Source: Flexivirga caeni
GTDB lineage: Bacteria; Actinomycetota; Actinomycetes; Actinomycetales; Dermatophilaceae
Length of the DNA stretch: 64,000 nucleotides
NCBI RefSeq assembly: GCF_003724155.1
Contig: NZ_RJJQ01000017.1
Span: 1 to 64,000 of the forward strand
Direction of reading: 5' to 3'
The translations under genes and the position numbers were made by a program. A model generated the notes under the pieces. The model worked only from the letters and a program-made list of their open reading frames with translations, did not search any database and had not been told where the DNA came from. Below are positions 55,739 to 64,000 of this stretch, in pieces. Numbering within the stretch: the stretch's first letter is position 1; every line of letters starts with the position of its first letter.

Positions 55739-57226
55739 TTATGCCTGAGTGGTCTTCGTCTGGGCCGCGGCGAGCTCGTGGACGAGGTCTCGCGTGCTCG
55801 TGTAGAGCTGCCGGTACATCCGGTAGCGGTCGTCGTAGAGCTGCGTGAGCGAAGGCTGGGGGCGGCATACCCGCTGTGGGGGGTTCCAGCCGGCAATCGC
55901 CACGTCGTCGACCTGCCGGGCCGCGAGGTATGCCGCGCCGTATGACGCGCCGATCGTCCGCTCCGGGATCACCTGCTCGACACCGGTGACGTCAGTGACG
56001 ATCTGCGGCCACAACTGCCCGCTCACCCCGCCGCCGACGGCGACGACCCGTCGCACCGAAGCGCCGGCGTCGATCATCGTCTCGATGTTGTGCCGCACGC
56101 CGAATGCGGTCGCCTCCAGCGCAGCCCGGTAGAGGTGACCGCGCCCGTGCGACAGCGTGAGCCCGGCGAGCACCCCTCGTGCCGACGGGTCCATGATCGG
56201 GGTCCGCTCCCCCGCGAAGTAGGGCAGCATGAGCAGCCCGTCCGCCCCGGCCGGGGTCTGCTCCGCCTCCGCCGTGAGGATCGCATAGTCGGTGCCGCCG
56301 CAGAGGTCCTGCAACCAGGCGGTGATCGCGCCAGAGGTCGCCATACCTCCGGCGAGGCTGTAGGTGTCCCGGAACGCACCGACCGGGCCCCACAACGACG
56401 GCACGCGCACCGGGTTGCGCACCGTGTTGATCAGGAACATCGTGGTGCCATACATCAGCATCAGGTCACCCTCGGAATGAGCGTTGACGCTGATCGCCTC
56501 CGACCATGCGTCGATGGTCCCGACCGTCACCGGAATCCCTTGCGGCAGGCCGGTTTCCGCAGCGGCTGCCGCGGTGATCGAACCAGCCGTCTTGTCGGAC
56601 CAGCGCAGTGCGGGCAGCTCGATCCCGGGAGCGAGCTGCGCCGCCCAGGGCTGCAGCCACTCGTGTGCCTGCACGTCATACATCGGGGTGCACTGGCTCG
56701 CCGAATGGTGGTCCAGGACATAGCTGCCGGTCAGTTTGTGCGACAGCCAGGAGGCGGGCATGAAGAGCCGCTTCGCCCGGGCGTAGCGATCGGGCTCGTG
56801 CTGCGCGACCCAGGCGATCTTGGGGCCGGCCGCCTGACTGGACATCGCCGATCCACACCGGCGCAAGATCTGGTCGGCGCCGTAGCGGGCGGTGCACTGG
56901 TCCTGCTGCTCCTGCGATCGCGTGTCGACGCCGTAGAGGATGGCCGGCCGCACCGGACGGTCGTCGGCATCGACGAGCAGCACGCACGGACCCATCCCGC
57001 TGACTCCGACAGCCACGACCTCCATGTCCGGCCGAGTTGTCAACTCCATTGCGAGCGAGCAGAATTCGTCCCACCACACGTCGCCACTCATCTCGACCTG
57101 GCCCGGCGCCGGCCGGCTCACGCGGTGCTCGCGGGTCGCCTGCGCGACCACGGCACCGGTCGGGTCGACGAGAACGCCTTTGCTACTCGACGTGCCGACG
57201 TCGACACCGAGGTAGACCCGTGTCAT
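55739..57226 (-). CDS. FGGY-family carbohydrate kinase, possibly D-ribulokinase
   Basis: ATP-dependent sugar kinase, 495 aa. It has the phosphate loop YLGVDVGTSSSKGVLVD, the catalytic Asp in VGTIDAWSEAISV, GGMATSGAITAWLQDLCGG, LPYFAGERTPIMDP and the adenosine block VVAVGGGVSGQLWPQIVTDV. FGGY enzymes phosphorylate pentuloses such as xylulose and ribulose, or hexuloses. With the adjacent isomerase a ketopentose is the likely substrate, which points to D-ribulose-5-phosphate. The ATG overlaps the GH116 stop by four bases. Confidence 0.88.
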   Translation of the reverse strand: MTRVYLGVDVGTSSSKGVLVDPTGAVVAQATREHRVSRPAPGQVEMSGDVWWDEFCSLAMELTTRPDMEVVAVGVSGMGPCVLLVDADDRPVRPAILYGVDTRSQEQQDQCTARYGADQILRRCGSAMSSQAAGPKIAWVAQHEPDRYARAKRLFMPASWLSHKLTGSYVLDHHSASQCTPMYDVQAHEWLQPWAAQLAPGIELPALRWSDKTAGSITAAAAAETGLPQGIPVTVGTIDAWSEAISVNAHSEGDLMLMYGTTMFLINTVRNPVRVPSLWGPVGAFRDTYSLAGGMATSGAITAWLQDLCGGTDYAILTAEAEQTPAGADGLLMLPYFAGERTPIMDPSARGVLAGLTLSHGRGHLYRAALEATAFGVRHNIETMIDAGASVRRVVAVGGGVSGQLWPQIVTDVTGVEQVIPERTIGASYGAAYLAARQVDDVAIAGWNPPQRVCRPQPSLTQLYDDRYRMYRQLYTSTRDLVHELAAAQTKTTQA

Positions 57227-59667
57227 GCCTGCTCCTCCCGGACCACGACCGTCAGAGCAGGCCCGTGCAGTGGTGCGTAACTCGCCCCGGTGTCCGTGAT
57301 CGTCAACGTCCCGAGGTGCCGGCCGGCGACGATCGGCCAGGTGCCCGGCACCCGATCGGTGACGATCCGCGCGCGTGCCACGTCCACGGTCGCGCGCGGC
57401 CACGCCGAGACCAGGCCGAAGGCCGCCATCGAGCGCACATAGTGGTTGCCGCACTCGACCTCGTTGAACGGGTTGCGACCGGTGCCGTCATACCGGGCCC
57501 GGACGTCACGCACGATCTGCGCCGCGAGGTCGTGCTCGCCGCACTGCGCGAGCCCGATCGCAGCGGTGTATTCGATCCCGGTCCACACCTCATTGCAATA
57601 CGGGGACGGCCGCACCGGACGCCCGCCGCGCGGGTAGGTGCAGTTGAGCACGCCACCCTCGTGGCCCGCGGCGAAGGTGCGCAGGTGGTTGAAGTGCCCG
57701 GTGAAGTCGCCGCGGTGGTTGTGTTCCCAGATCGAGCGCAGCGCGCGTCGAACGTTCGCCGCCGCCAGGCCGTGGCCGACCTCCCCCGCGGTGGCCATCG
57801 CGACGCCGGCGAGCTGGTCGGCGGCCAGTCCGGGGCCGAGCTGCAGATCGGGGTCGACCAGGTCGTCCGAGCCCATATCCGGGTTGTCGCCGGTGTGCCG
57901 GATCCGCAGGCCGTCCGCAATGTGCGACGAGTCCCCGGGCGGTATGACGTGCTGCTCGTAGAACTCGCCGTTGAAGAGCCGGCCGTCCGTTGCTGTGGCA
58001 CCGGCATCACGCAAACTCCCGCATCGAGAGGCGAATTCGTCATCTCCCACCACGTCCGCCAGCTCCGCCATGGCACCGAGGGCCGCGAGATACCAGGACT
58101 GTCCGACGCCGTTCGGTCCGTAGTACTCCACATCCATGGTGTTGTGCTGGCAGCCCTCCATCACGCCGTCCTGGTCGGCATCCCAGCCGTTCGGGATCCA
58201 GGCGAACTCCATCGCAGCACGAGCTCCTGGCCACAGCCGGCGCAGCAACTCGTCGTCGCCCGTCAGCTGCCACGTACGGTGCAGCCGCACGAGGGCACCC
58301 ATCTGGCCGTCGGCGGCCGCCACCCGCCAGCCGGTGCCCTCCGTGGCCAGCGGCAGCCCGGCGCGGAAGCTCATCATGCCCCGGTCGTCGAGGCTGTGCA
58401 CGAGTTCGACCGCACGCATCGTCCAGGCGAGATCAGGCCAGATGGCTTCCAGCGCGTACTGGTAGTTCCACACGTGGGTGCAGCTGCCGTGGCAGCTGCC
58501 GTGGTCGTCGTTGCTGCCTTCCCAGGCCAGGAACGTGCCGTCCGCGATCCGGAAGCAGGTCGTTGACTTCAGCACCGCGAGCGTGGACAGCGCGGCGTCG
58601 CTCACTCGTGCGGGCAGGTCCGAATCCAGCAGCAGCCGGACGAATTCGGCGGTGCGGCCTTCCTTGTCGGCGAGCGCCGGCAGTTCCTGCCGCAGCACGT
58701 CACCGGCGTCGGCATACCGCGTCGCATAGTGGTTGCCGACCAGCTGGTCGCCGTAGCCGAAGCGCGGCGGCGGCGCGAAGGCGTGCGACCAGGCGCGGCG
58801 GTTCGGGAAGTGCCAGGCGACCGCGAACGCCAGCTCGGCCGTCTCCCCGGGCGCCACGACGACGTCCTGGACCAGTGACGCGGTCGGCGCTCGGGCCGGG
58901 TCCGGCGGTTCGTCGAGTTGCCCGTCCGCGGCGAGGTCGTCCCAGAAATCCAGCAGCGAGTCACCCCACGAGCGCTGCGCCCAATTGGTGCGCAGGCTGG
59001 ACGCCGGACGCCCGACCGTCGCCAGGGCGAGGGTGCCCCAGCCTTCCGAATCGTCCGGCACCTGCGGCTTCTGGCCGACGAGCATCGTTGCGCCGTCGAG
59101 CGATTCGCGCGTGAAGCTGCCCCCTGCGGGCACGTTCCCGCCCGGCGTCCAGCCGATGACGTTAGGCATGCTGAGGCAGAGGGCCGCCTCGACCGGCTCG
59201 CTGCCCTGGTTGTGCAGGGCGACGCGCAGCAGCGCCAGCGGCATCCCGCTCGCGTCCGCGTCGCCGGGCACCAGGGGGTTCATCGCACCCACGGTCGCCA
59301 CCAGCGGCACGCCCGGATCGGTGAGCTCGACTCGCCCGAAGGGGTATGCCGCGAGGAACGTCCCCTCCGCAAACCGGGGCAGCCCACCGAGCTGCGCCGA
59401 GCTACCCAGCGACCCGTCCAATTCGCCTGGCAGCAGATCGGATTCGAGGGCGCGCTGCACGACGGTCTCACCCTGACGGGTTCGCAGCGTCAGGAACGCG
59501 CCCGGGTTGTGCCCCTTCGCGGGCCGGTTGAACAACTCCCAGTCTCGCAACTGTCCACGTCCGCCGAGGCTGATGGTGCCGGTGCCGATGCCTCCGACGG
59601 GCATGGCGATCCGTTGTCGCTGTGCGCCGCGGAAGGTGCGACCGACCGGCCACTGCGTGACCTGCAT
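57223..59667 (-). CDS. GH116 family glycoside hydrolase
   Basis: The 814-aa product has the GH116 layout: N-terminal beta domain starting AMPVGGIGTGTISLGGRGQL, and a C-terminal (alpha/alpha)6 barrel with the signatures GSCTHVWNYQYALEAIWPDL, QHNTMDVEYYGPNGVGQSW (acid Asp) and NEVWTGIEYTAAIGL. Known GH116 activities are beta-glucosidase, beta-xylosidase, N-acetylglucosaminidase and, in Microbacterium, exo-beta-D-arabinofuranosidase (from memory). No signal peptide: cytosolic. Its start and stop overlap both neighbours, so it is part of the same coupled unit. Confidence 0.9.
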   Translation of the reverse strand: MQVTQWPVGRTFRGAQRQRIAMPVGGIGTGTISLGGRGQLRDWELFNRPAKGHNPGAFLTLRTRQGETVVQRALESDLLPGELDGSLGSSAQLGGLPRFAEGTFLAAYPFGRVELTDPGVPLVATVGAMNPLVPGDADASGMPLALLRVALHNQGSEPVEAALCLSMPNVIGWTPGGNVPAGGSFTRESLDGATMLVGQKPQVPDDSEGWGTLALATVGRPASSLRTNWAQRSWGDSLLDFWDDLAADGQLDEPPDPARAPTASLVQDVVVAPGETAELAFAVAWHFPNRRAWSHAFAPPPRFGYGDQLVGNHYATRYADAGDVLRQELPALADKEGRTAEFVRLLLDSDLPARVSDAALSTLAVLKSTTCFRIADGTFLAWEGSNDDHGSCHGSCTHVWNYQYALEAIWPDLAWTMRAVELVHSLDDRGMMSFRAGLPLATEGTGWRVAAADGQMGALVRLHRTWQLTGDDELLRRLWPGARAAMEFAWIPNGWDADQDGVMEGCQHNTMDVEYYGPNGVGQSWYLAALGAMAELADVVGDDEFASRCGSLRDAGATATDGRLFNGEFYEQHVIPPGDSSHIADGLRIRHTGDNPDMGSDDLVDPDLQLGPGLAADQLAGVAMATAGEVGHGLAAANVRRALRSIWEHNHRGDFTGHFNHLRTFAAGHEGGVLNCTYPRGGRPVRPSPYCNEVWTGIEYTAAIGLAQCGEHDLAAQIVRDVRARYDGTGRNPFNEVECGNHYVRSMAAFGLVSAWPRATVDVARARIVTDRVPGTWPIVAGRHLGTLTITDTGASYAPLHGPALTVVVREEQA

Positions 59668-60794
59668 CAGCGCACGCTGCCGACGAGTCGCACGGTGCGC
59701 AACGAGAAGTCATAGTCCGACATACCCGCCGGAGCGCACGGGCACACGTTCGACTGCAGCCAGGCGGTGCGGCCGTTCGGCGCGATGAACTTGGACGGAA
59801 GCGACAACCCGTAGCCGCCGAACTTCGCTGTCGTCCACGGATAGGCGCCGAAATCAACGGAGTTCGTATGCCGCCAGGGGCCCCACGGCTGCGGGGCGGC
59901 GTAGAACTCGAAGGTGTTCTCGCTCCAGGACGTGTAGACGTAGGTCCGCAGCGCCGGCACGTAGACGATGCCGCCCTGGCTGATGACCGAGTTGCCCTGC
60001 GGGCTGCGCCGGGTGTCGGTCAGCACCGGTCTCTTGTCGGCGATCGCGGAGCCCCAGACCGGCTTACCCCGCGAACTTCCTTGGTAGAACTCCCATTTCG
60101 CCCTGTCCTGCACTGCGTTGCGGGGCACCCGCGCGAGGAAGAGCTGGGTCGGGTCGGGCACGACGTGGGAGTAGGAGTCACGCCAGTTGCCGTCCAGGCC
60201 GTAGGCGTAGACGTAGTCGCCGGGCGCCTCCCGGTCGGCTTTGCCGTAGTCGAGGAACATCACCGTGGTGAAGACGCCACCGGAGAACATCGGCTTCGTG
60301 GTGTCCCACTTCCAGTGGACACCGTCGGTGGACGAGGCGATGGTCGAGGCGGGCGCCTTGTTGAAGTCGGGGGCCAGGTCCTCGATGGCGAGGTACTTCC
60401 GGTTGCCGACGCACGCCATACCCGTGGGTTTGCGGGTGTATCCGGCGCCGGACCAGACCTGGCCCAGCTCGTTTCCCTGCGCGAGGTTGGTGCCGTGCAG
60501 CCCCGTCTCCGGTGTGCCGGTGATGCGGGTGACTCCGATGTCCGACGGTGCGCCGCCGAAGCCCTTCCCGTCGCCGTACGCCGCGTAGAGGGCGCCGTCC
60601 GACGCCCAGCAGTTGGGCCACAGGTCGCCGTCCGCGCCGGCACGCACCGTCGGCGCGTCCGCGACCTCCAGCCGCAGCGGCGCCCCGGCGCTGCTGGTCT
60701 GCCGGTGCGCGGGCGCCGAGGCTCCCACGCAGGCCGTGCACGACACCAGCGCAACCACGACGCCGCCCGCGATGCCGAGGAGGCGGGATCTCAT
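59667..60794 (-). CDS. DUF4185 lipoprotein, probable GH183-type endo-D-arabinanase
   Basis: The 375-aa product has an N-terminal signal with lipobox-like LVSC (residues 16-19), so it is anchored outside the cell. The body is beta-propeller-like: GDLWPNCWASDGALYAAYGD, YTRKPTGMACVGNRKYLAIE, SSTDGVHWKWDTTKPMFSGG, VFTTVMFLDYGKADREAPGD and YVYTSWSENTFEFYAAPQPW. I assign DUF4185, the founder of GH183, whose members cut D-arabinan internally; subfamily is uncertain. GGAGG lies seven bases before ATG 60794. It is the only exported enzyme of the locus. Confidence 0.65.
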   Translation of the reverse strand: MRSRLLGIAGGVVVALVSCTACVGASAPAHRQTSSAGAPLRLEVADAPTVRAGADGDLWPNCWASDGALYAAYGDGKGFGGAPSDIGVTRITGTPETGLHGTNLAQGNELGQVWSGAGYTRKPTGMACVGNRKYLAIEDLAPDFNKAPASTIASSTDGVHWKWDTTKPMFSGGVFTTVMFLDYGKADREAPGDYVYAYGLDGNWRDSYSHVVPDPTQLFLARVPRNAVQDRAKWEFYQGSSRGKPVWGSAIADKRPVLTDTRRSPQGNSVISQGGIVYVPALRTYVYTSWSENTFEFYAAPQPWGPWRHTNSVDFGAYPWTTAKFGGYGLSLPSKFIAPNGRTAWLQSNVCPCAPAGMSDYDFSLRTVRLVGSVR

Positions 60795-61876
60795 CGCAGG
60801 GCCTCCATGGGCTGGCCGACGATCTCCAGGTCCTCCACTGAAGGCAGCTGCGGCGCCTGGCCGTTCGGGCTGTCGAGGTAGAACAGCGCGGTCGATGCGA
60901 TGTCGTCGGTGAGCGACCGGTAGCGGTGGTTGGGCCGCCAGCCGAGGGCCTGGATGTCGACCGTGAGGTCCCGTGCGAAGTGAATCGGGTCCGGGACGTG
61001 CCAGCGGTACATCCCGAAGCGCTGCTGGGAGTGGTAGAGGCCGTCCGGCGAGATCACCTGCGGCATACCCAGGTATGGCGTCGTGTATGCCGTGTAGCCC
61101 CGGCCGGGCACGTCGAAGTTCCAGGCGCCGCCGAAGTAGTCCTCCGTGCCGGTGCCGCAGATCGTCGGGAAGCCGTCGTCCCGATCGCCGTCCAGGTAGA
61201 ACTTGATCTCGCCCTCCCCCCACCAGCCGGGGCTGTTGACGCCCCACGCCAGGTAGGTGCCGACATAGTGCCCACGGCCGGCGACGGCGTCGACGATTGG
61301 ATGGGTCTGCTTGCGCTGCAACGGGTTCGAGCGGCGGAAGTGCGCGTGCAGATAGCCGGAGCCGCCTTGATCACGACCGGTTTCGTAGGTGATCTGGTAG
61401 TAGACGGTCGCCGCCTGCGGGGCGCGGTTCTCGATCGTGATCCGCGCCGACCGCGCGAACGGCATCGGCCAGTAGCTGTTGAACCCGCCGTTCGGGTTGG
61501 CGGCGATCATGCTGGACGACACCTGCGCGAAGCGGCCCCAGCCGTTGGCGAAGAAGTCGCCCAGCGGGACCTCGACCGCAGGCTCGTCGGCGCCGTCCCA
61601 GTAGGCACGCAGGATCAGCGTGCGCCAGTTGTCGCGGTGGGTGGTGCACCAGATGTGCGTGATCGTCGCAGCCGTGTCGATTGCGGCGAGGTCGAACGTC
61701 TCGCCGGCGGGTATGTCCACGCTCGGCGAAACCTTCCAGCCGACACCGAGATCCGCGGCGCAGTCGGCTCCCGTGCCTTCGGTCGCGCGGGCACCACCGC
61801 CCTTGCGTCCGTCGAAGTTCTCCGGCGAGATCGACCAGGTCTGCACGTCGCGCAGCCGGGCGAGGTCGAAGGTCAT
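60791..61876 (-). CDS. GH172 (DUF2961) glycoside hydrolase
   Basis: The 361-aa product carries the DUF2961 pattern ATITHIWCTTHRDNWRTLIL, GDFFANGWGRFAQVSSSMIA, and the catalytic GTGTEDYFGGAWNF where Glu is the likely nucleophile; a second catalytic acid cannot be placed by eye. GH172 enzymes include alpha-D-fructofuranosidases and exo-alpha-D-arabinofuranosidases. There is no signal peptide, so it acts in the cytosol. It overlaps DUF624 and DUF4185 genes by four bases each. Confidence 0.85.
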   Translation of the reverse strand: MTFDLARLRDVQTWSISPENFDGRKGGGARATEGTGADCAADLGVGWKVSPSVDIPAGETFDLAAIDTAATITHIWCTTHRDNWRTLILRAYWDGADEPAVEVPLGDFFANGWGRFAQVSSSMIAANPNGGFNSYWPMPFARSARITIENRAPQAATVYYQITYETGRDQGGSGYLHAHFRRSNPLQRKQTHPIVDAVAGRGHYVGTYLAWGVNSPGWWGEGEIKFYLDGDRDDGFPTICGTGTEDYFGGAWNFDVPGRGYTAYTTPYLGMPQVISPDGLYHSQQRFGMYRWHVPDPIHFARDLTVDIQALGWRPNHRYRSLTDDIASTALFYLDSPNGQAPQLPSVEDLEIVGQPMEALR

Positions 61877-62574
61877 GCTGGGTCCCTTTCCATGAGGCAG
61901 CGGCCGGATTCGACCGCGCTGGTCCACAATGCGGCGGCGCTGACGAACGCCACCGGTGCCGGCACCAGCAGCAGGAGCGACACGCTGAGCTGTGTCGCCA
62001 GCCACACGCCCAGCAGCAACAGGATCGGTGCCGCGAGGAAGCGCACCGGCCAGCGCACCACCCAGCCGGCCGCGACCCGCCACTGGTCGCGCAGCGTGAG
62101 TTCGGGCAGCACGGTGAGCACTTGCACCATCGCAGCGGTGAACGGGATCAGCGCCAGTGTCACCGCACCGCACACTGCCACCGACACCAGCAGCGCGGGC
62201 TGTCCGGTGCGCCGCCATACCTCGATCGCGACCACGAAGAGCGCACCGGCCACCGCCTGGGGTATGGCGCACGCGATCCCCCGCCGGATGCCGACCCGCC
62301 AGCCGCGCCGCCATACCGCAAACGACGCATCGTCATACCGCAGCACAGAATTGGTGACCGCGCCCAGGGCGACGGCCGGTGGGGCGACAAGGACGGCGAG
62401 CAGCAGCACCGAGACCGGCGTTGCGCCGGGAGCCACCAGCGCGACCACGACCGCCGCAAGGCACAGCACGACACTGCCGAGCAGCAGCAGCGGCAACTGC
62501 GGCCACACGCCACGCATCGTGCGGCGCAGCAGCAGCCGCTGATCGGCGGAGGTCTCCTTGGGCACGGCGCTCAT
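61873..62574 (-). CDS. DUF624 (YesL-like) membrane protein
   Basis: The 233-aa product has about five hydrophobic helices, for example LPLLLLGSVVLCLAAVVVAL and IPFTAAMVQVLTVLPELTLR near the middle, and a short basic loop with FAVWRRGWRVGIRRGIA. DUF624 proteins accompany carbohydrate ABC transporters in Gram-positive bacteria; role unknown. ATG 62574 overlaps the permease stop by four bases and the stop overlaps GH172. Confidence 0.75.
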   Translation of the reverse strand: MSAVPKETSADQRLLLRRTMRGVWPQLPLLLLGSVVLCLAAVVVALVAPGATPVSVLLLAVLVAPPAVALGAVTNSVLRYDDASFAVWRRGWRVGIRRGIACAIPQAVAGALFVVAIEVWRRTGQPALLVSVAVCGAVTLALIPFTAAMVQVLTVLPELTLRDQWRVAAGWVVRWPVRFLAAPILLLLGVWLATQLSVSLLLLVPAPVAFVSAAALWTSAVESGRCLMERDPA

Positions 62575-63440
62575 CCGCGGATCCCCGCTGACGCGATGCT
62601 CGCGACGAACGCGCGCTGGAAGATCAGGAAGACGACCAGCACCGGCACCACCACCGCGGTGATCGCCGCGAACACCACTGTCGACGAACCGCCTTGTCCC
62701 GCTTGCAAGGTCACCAGCCCGATCGGCAGGGTCATCTTGTTGTGACTGGACAGGAAGATCAGCGGCCCGAAGTAGTTGTTCCACGAGCCCTCGAAGCTGA
62801 GGATCGACATGGCTGCCAGTGCTGGTCCGCTGAGCGGCAGGATCATCCGGAAGAGGATCCAGCCGTGGCTGGCACCGTCAATGCGCGCCGCCTCGTCCAG
62901 CTCACGCGGAATCGTGTTGAAGTACTGCCGGAAGAAGAAGATCGCGAACACGTTGATCAGAGCCGGCAGCCACAACGCCTGCAGCGTGTCGATCATGTGC
63001 AGGTTGCGCATCAGGATGAACACGGGGATCACGGTCATCTGCCCGGGCACCATCAGTGCTGCCAGCATCAGCGCGAACAGCCGGTCGCGCCCGCGGAACG
63101 GCAACCGCGAAAAGCCGTATGCCGCAAGCACACTCACCGCCATCGACCCGACGGTCGAGACAACCGCCACGATGACGCTGTTGAGCGCCATCTGCCAGAA
63201 CGGGATCAGTCCGTCGATACCCTTGAAGTTGGCCAGGCTGAACGGCTTGGGAATCCACGACGGTGGCAGACTGAACGCGTCACCTTCCGGCATGAGGCTC
63301 TGCACGATCAGCCACACCAGCGGTGCCAGCATCAGCACGCCGACGATGAAGAGCACGACGCCCAGCACCAGCCGGCCCGGCCGCATCCGCTTCCTGGTCC
63401 TTCGGCGCGTACCCTCTGGTCGCTCGCTGCGCTCGCTCAT
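62571..63440 (-). CDS. Carbohydrate ABC transporter permease (MalG/UgpE type)
   Basis: The 289-aa protein has six predicted helices and the EAA loop DEAARIDGASHGWILFRMIL, the ATPase contact of MalG-type importers. The N-terminus MSERSERPEGTRRRTRKRMR is unusually basic and begins with a recurring ATGAGCGAGCGC start word. It would import oligo- or monosaccharides with a solute-binding protein and ATPase that are outside the window. It overlaps the MalF-type gene by four bases. Confidence 0.92.
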   Translation of the reverse strand: MSERSERPEGTRRRTRKRMRPGRLVLGVVLFIVGVLMLAPLVWLIVQSLMPEGDAFSLPPSWIPKPFSLANFKGIDGLIPFWQMALNSVIVAVVSTVGSMAVSVLAAYGFSRLPFRGRDRLFALMLAALMVPGQMTVIPVFILMRNLHMIDTLQALWLPALINVFAIFFFRQYFNTIPRELDEAARIDGASHGWILFRMILPLSGPALAAMSILSFEGSWNNYFGPLIFLSSHNKMTLPIGLVTLQAGQGGSSTVVFAAITAVVVPVLVVFLIFQRAFVASIASAGIRG

Positions 63441-64000
63441 GCGCTATGCACCCACTTGCGGCCCAGCCAGAACTGCAGGGCCGTCACCAGGGCCATGATC
63501 GCGAACACCAGCAGCGACACCGCCGAGGCATAGCCGACCTGGAACGCCTGGAAACCTTGCTGATAGAGGTACATCACGATCGTCAGGGTCGAATTGTTCG
63601 GACCTCCGTTGGGCGTGATGATCTGCACCGGATCGAAGATCTGGAACGCCCCGATGAAGGTAATGATGCCGGCGAAGAAGATCGTCGGCGACATCAGCGG
63701 GATGGTGACGTTCCAGAACACCTGCCAGCCGTTGCACCCGTCGGAGCGCGCGGCCTCGATGAGTTCGGTGGGCACTGTTTGCAATCCGGCCAGCATGATG
63801 ATGAAGGTGAAGCCGACCGTGTGCCACCAGTCGATGCCGATGATTGCCGTCAGCGCCCAGTGCGGGTCGATGAACCAGTTCGGCGAGTTGATGCCGATCT
63901 GGCCGAGGTAGTACGTCACGATCCCGAAGGTCGGGTCGAGCACGTACTTCCACAGCAGCGCCACCGCGGCCCAGGAGATCACGAACGGGAAGAACAGCGA
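63437..64000 (-). CDS. Carbohydrate ABC transporter permease (MalF/UgpA type), N-terminus outside window
   Basis: The frame stays open to the right edge (SLFFPFVISWAAVALLWKYV at the edge), so the start is missing. The visible 187 residues have about four helices, TAIIGIDWWHTVGFTFIIML and the EAA loop TELIEAARSDGCNGWQVFWN. Together with the MalG-type gene it forms the permease pair of an importer. The binding protein, ATPase and regulator likely lie upstream, beyond 64000. Confidence 0.9.
   Translation of the reverse strand, partial: SLFFPFVISWAAVALLWKYVLDPTFGIVTYYLGQIGINSPNWFIDPHWALTAIIGIDWWHTVGFTFIIMLAGLQTVPTELIEAARSDGCNGWQVFWNVTIPLMSPTIFFAGIITFIGAFQIFDPVQIITPNGGPNNSTLTIVMYLYQQGFQAFQVGYASAVSLLVFAIMALVTALQFWLGRKWVHSA

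Noticed and set aside
54094-57226. L-fucose or L-arabinose catabolic pair
   Set aside because: No aldolase, mutarotase or epimerase is present and all the hydrolases are D-furanoside-type families. It is kept only as an alternative.
57223-59667. Calling the GH116 protein glucosylceramidase by default
   Set aside because: The family name comes from eukaryotic GBA2. The neighbours GH172, DUF4185, isomerase and kinase do not suit glucosylceramide, and GH116 has other known specificities.

Overview
The window is high-G+C DNA with dense, tightly packed genes, many GTG/TTG starts and frequent 1-4 base gene overlaps. An actinobacterial dcw (division and cell wall) cluster with mraZ, an sigA with a Lys/Ala-rich N-terminal extension, SAM-IV-type riboswitches and an HrpA/PAC2/RIO-kinase neighbourhood point to an actinomycete, most plausibly Micrococcales (Dermacoccaceae or Intrasporangiaceae type; the family is an inference). 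I recognise no rRNA, tRNA or CRISPR array.

Layout. 1-527: start of a DUF222/HNH-type gene and a long REP-like palindrome. 527-12992 (minus strand): mraZ-rsmH-ftsL-ftsI-murF-mraY-murD-ftsW-murG-murC behind a MraZ-type operator; ftsQ and ftsZ do not follow murC. 13313-17924 (plus): MoxR ATPase, DUF58 protein and transglutaminase, one coupled operon. 17925-18599: 52-bp-period palindromic repeats, a separate 52-nt hairpin and a bidirectional terminator. 18600-20282: sigA and its promoter. 20365-24434 (minus): UspA, metX with its riboswitch, DUF4192, DUF1232 and EcsC-type proteins. 24516-30018 (plus): rhodanese-sufE, a Gly/Tyr/Gln low-complexity membrane protein, a PolA-like protein, SPFH and ribbon-helix-helix proteins. 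30028-37755 (minus): PAC2, hrpA, RIO kinase, and metY with its own riboswitch. 37819-43628: small accessory genes including two broken ones (acetyltransferase and MFS transporter), Nudix, VOC and a full-length DUF222/HNH protein. 43976-50939 (minus): DUF445, a lipoprotein, a small membrane protein and an McrBC type IV restriction system. 51028-54004: a hypothetical protein, a PatB-like C-S lyase and serA.

54094-64000 (minus, open at the right edge) is the most interesting region: two MalF/MalG-type ABC permeases, a DUF624 protein, GH172 (DUF2961), a DUF4185 lipoprotein, GH116, a sugar isomerase and an FGGY kinase. From the DUF624 gene to the kinase every junction overlaps by 1-4 bases, and a 15-bp hairpin follows the isomerase. 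GH172, DUF4185 (GH183) and GH116 are the three families known to dismantle mycobacterial D-arabinan together. With an isomerase, a kinase and an importer this reads as a full D-arabinan scavenging route: cut outside the cell, import, trim inside, then D-arabinose to D-ribulose to D-ribulose-5-phosphate. That is an inference from families and context.

Across the whole window the asymmetric 8-mer GTATGNCG occurs far more often than chance predicts. It appears on both strands, in and between genes, and in any reading frame, and it forces codons that are otherwise rare. It looks like a genome-wide DNA signal of unknown function.
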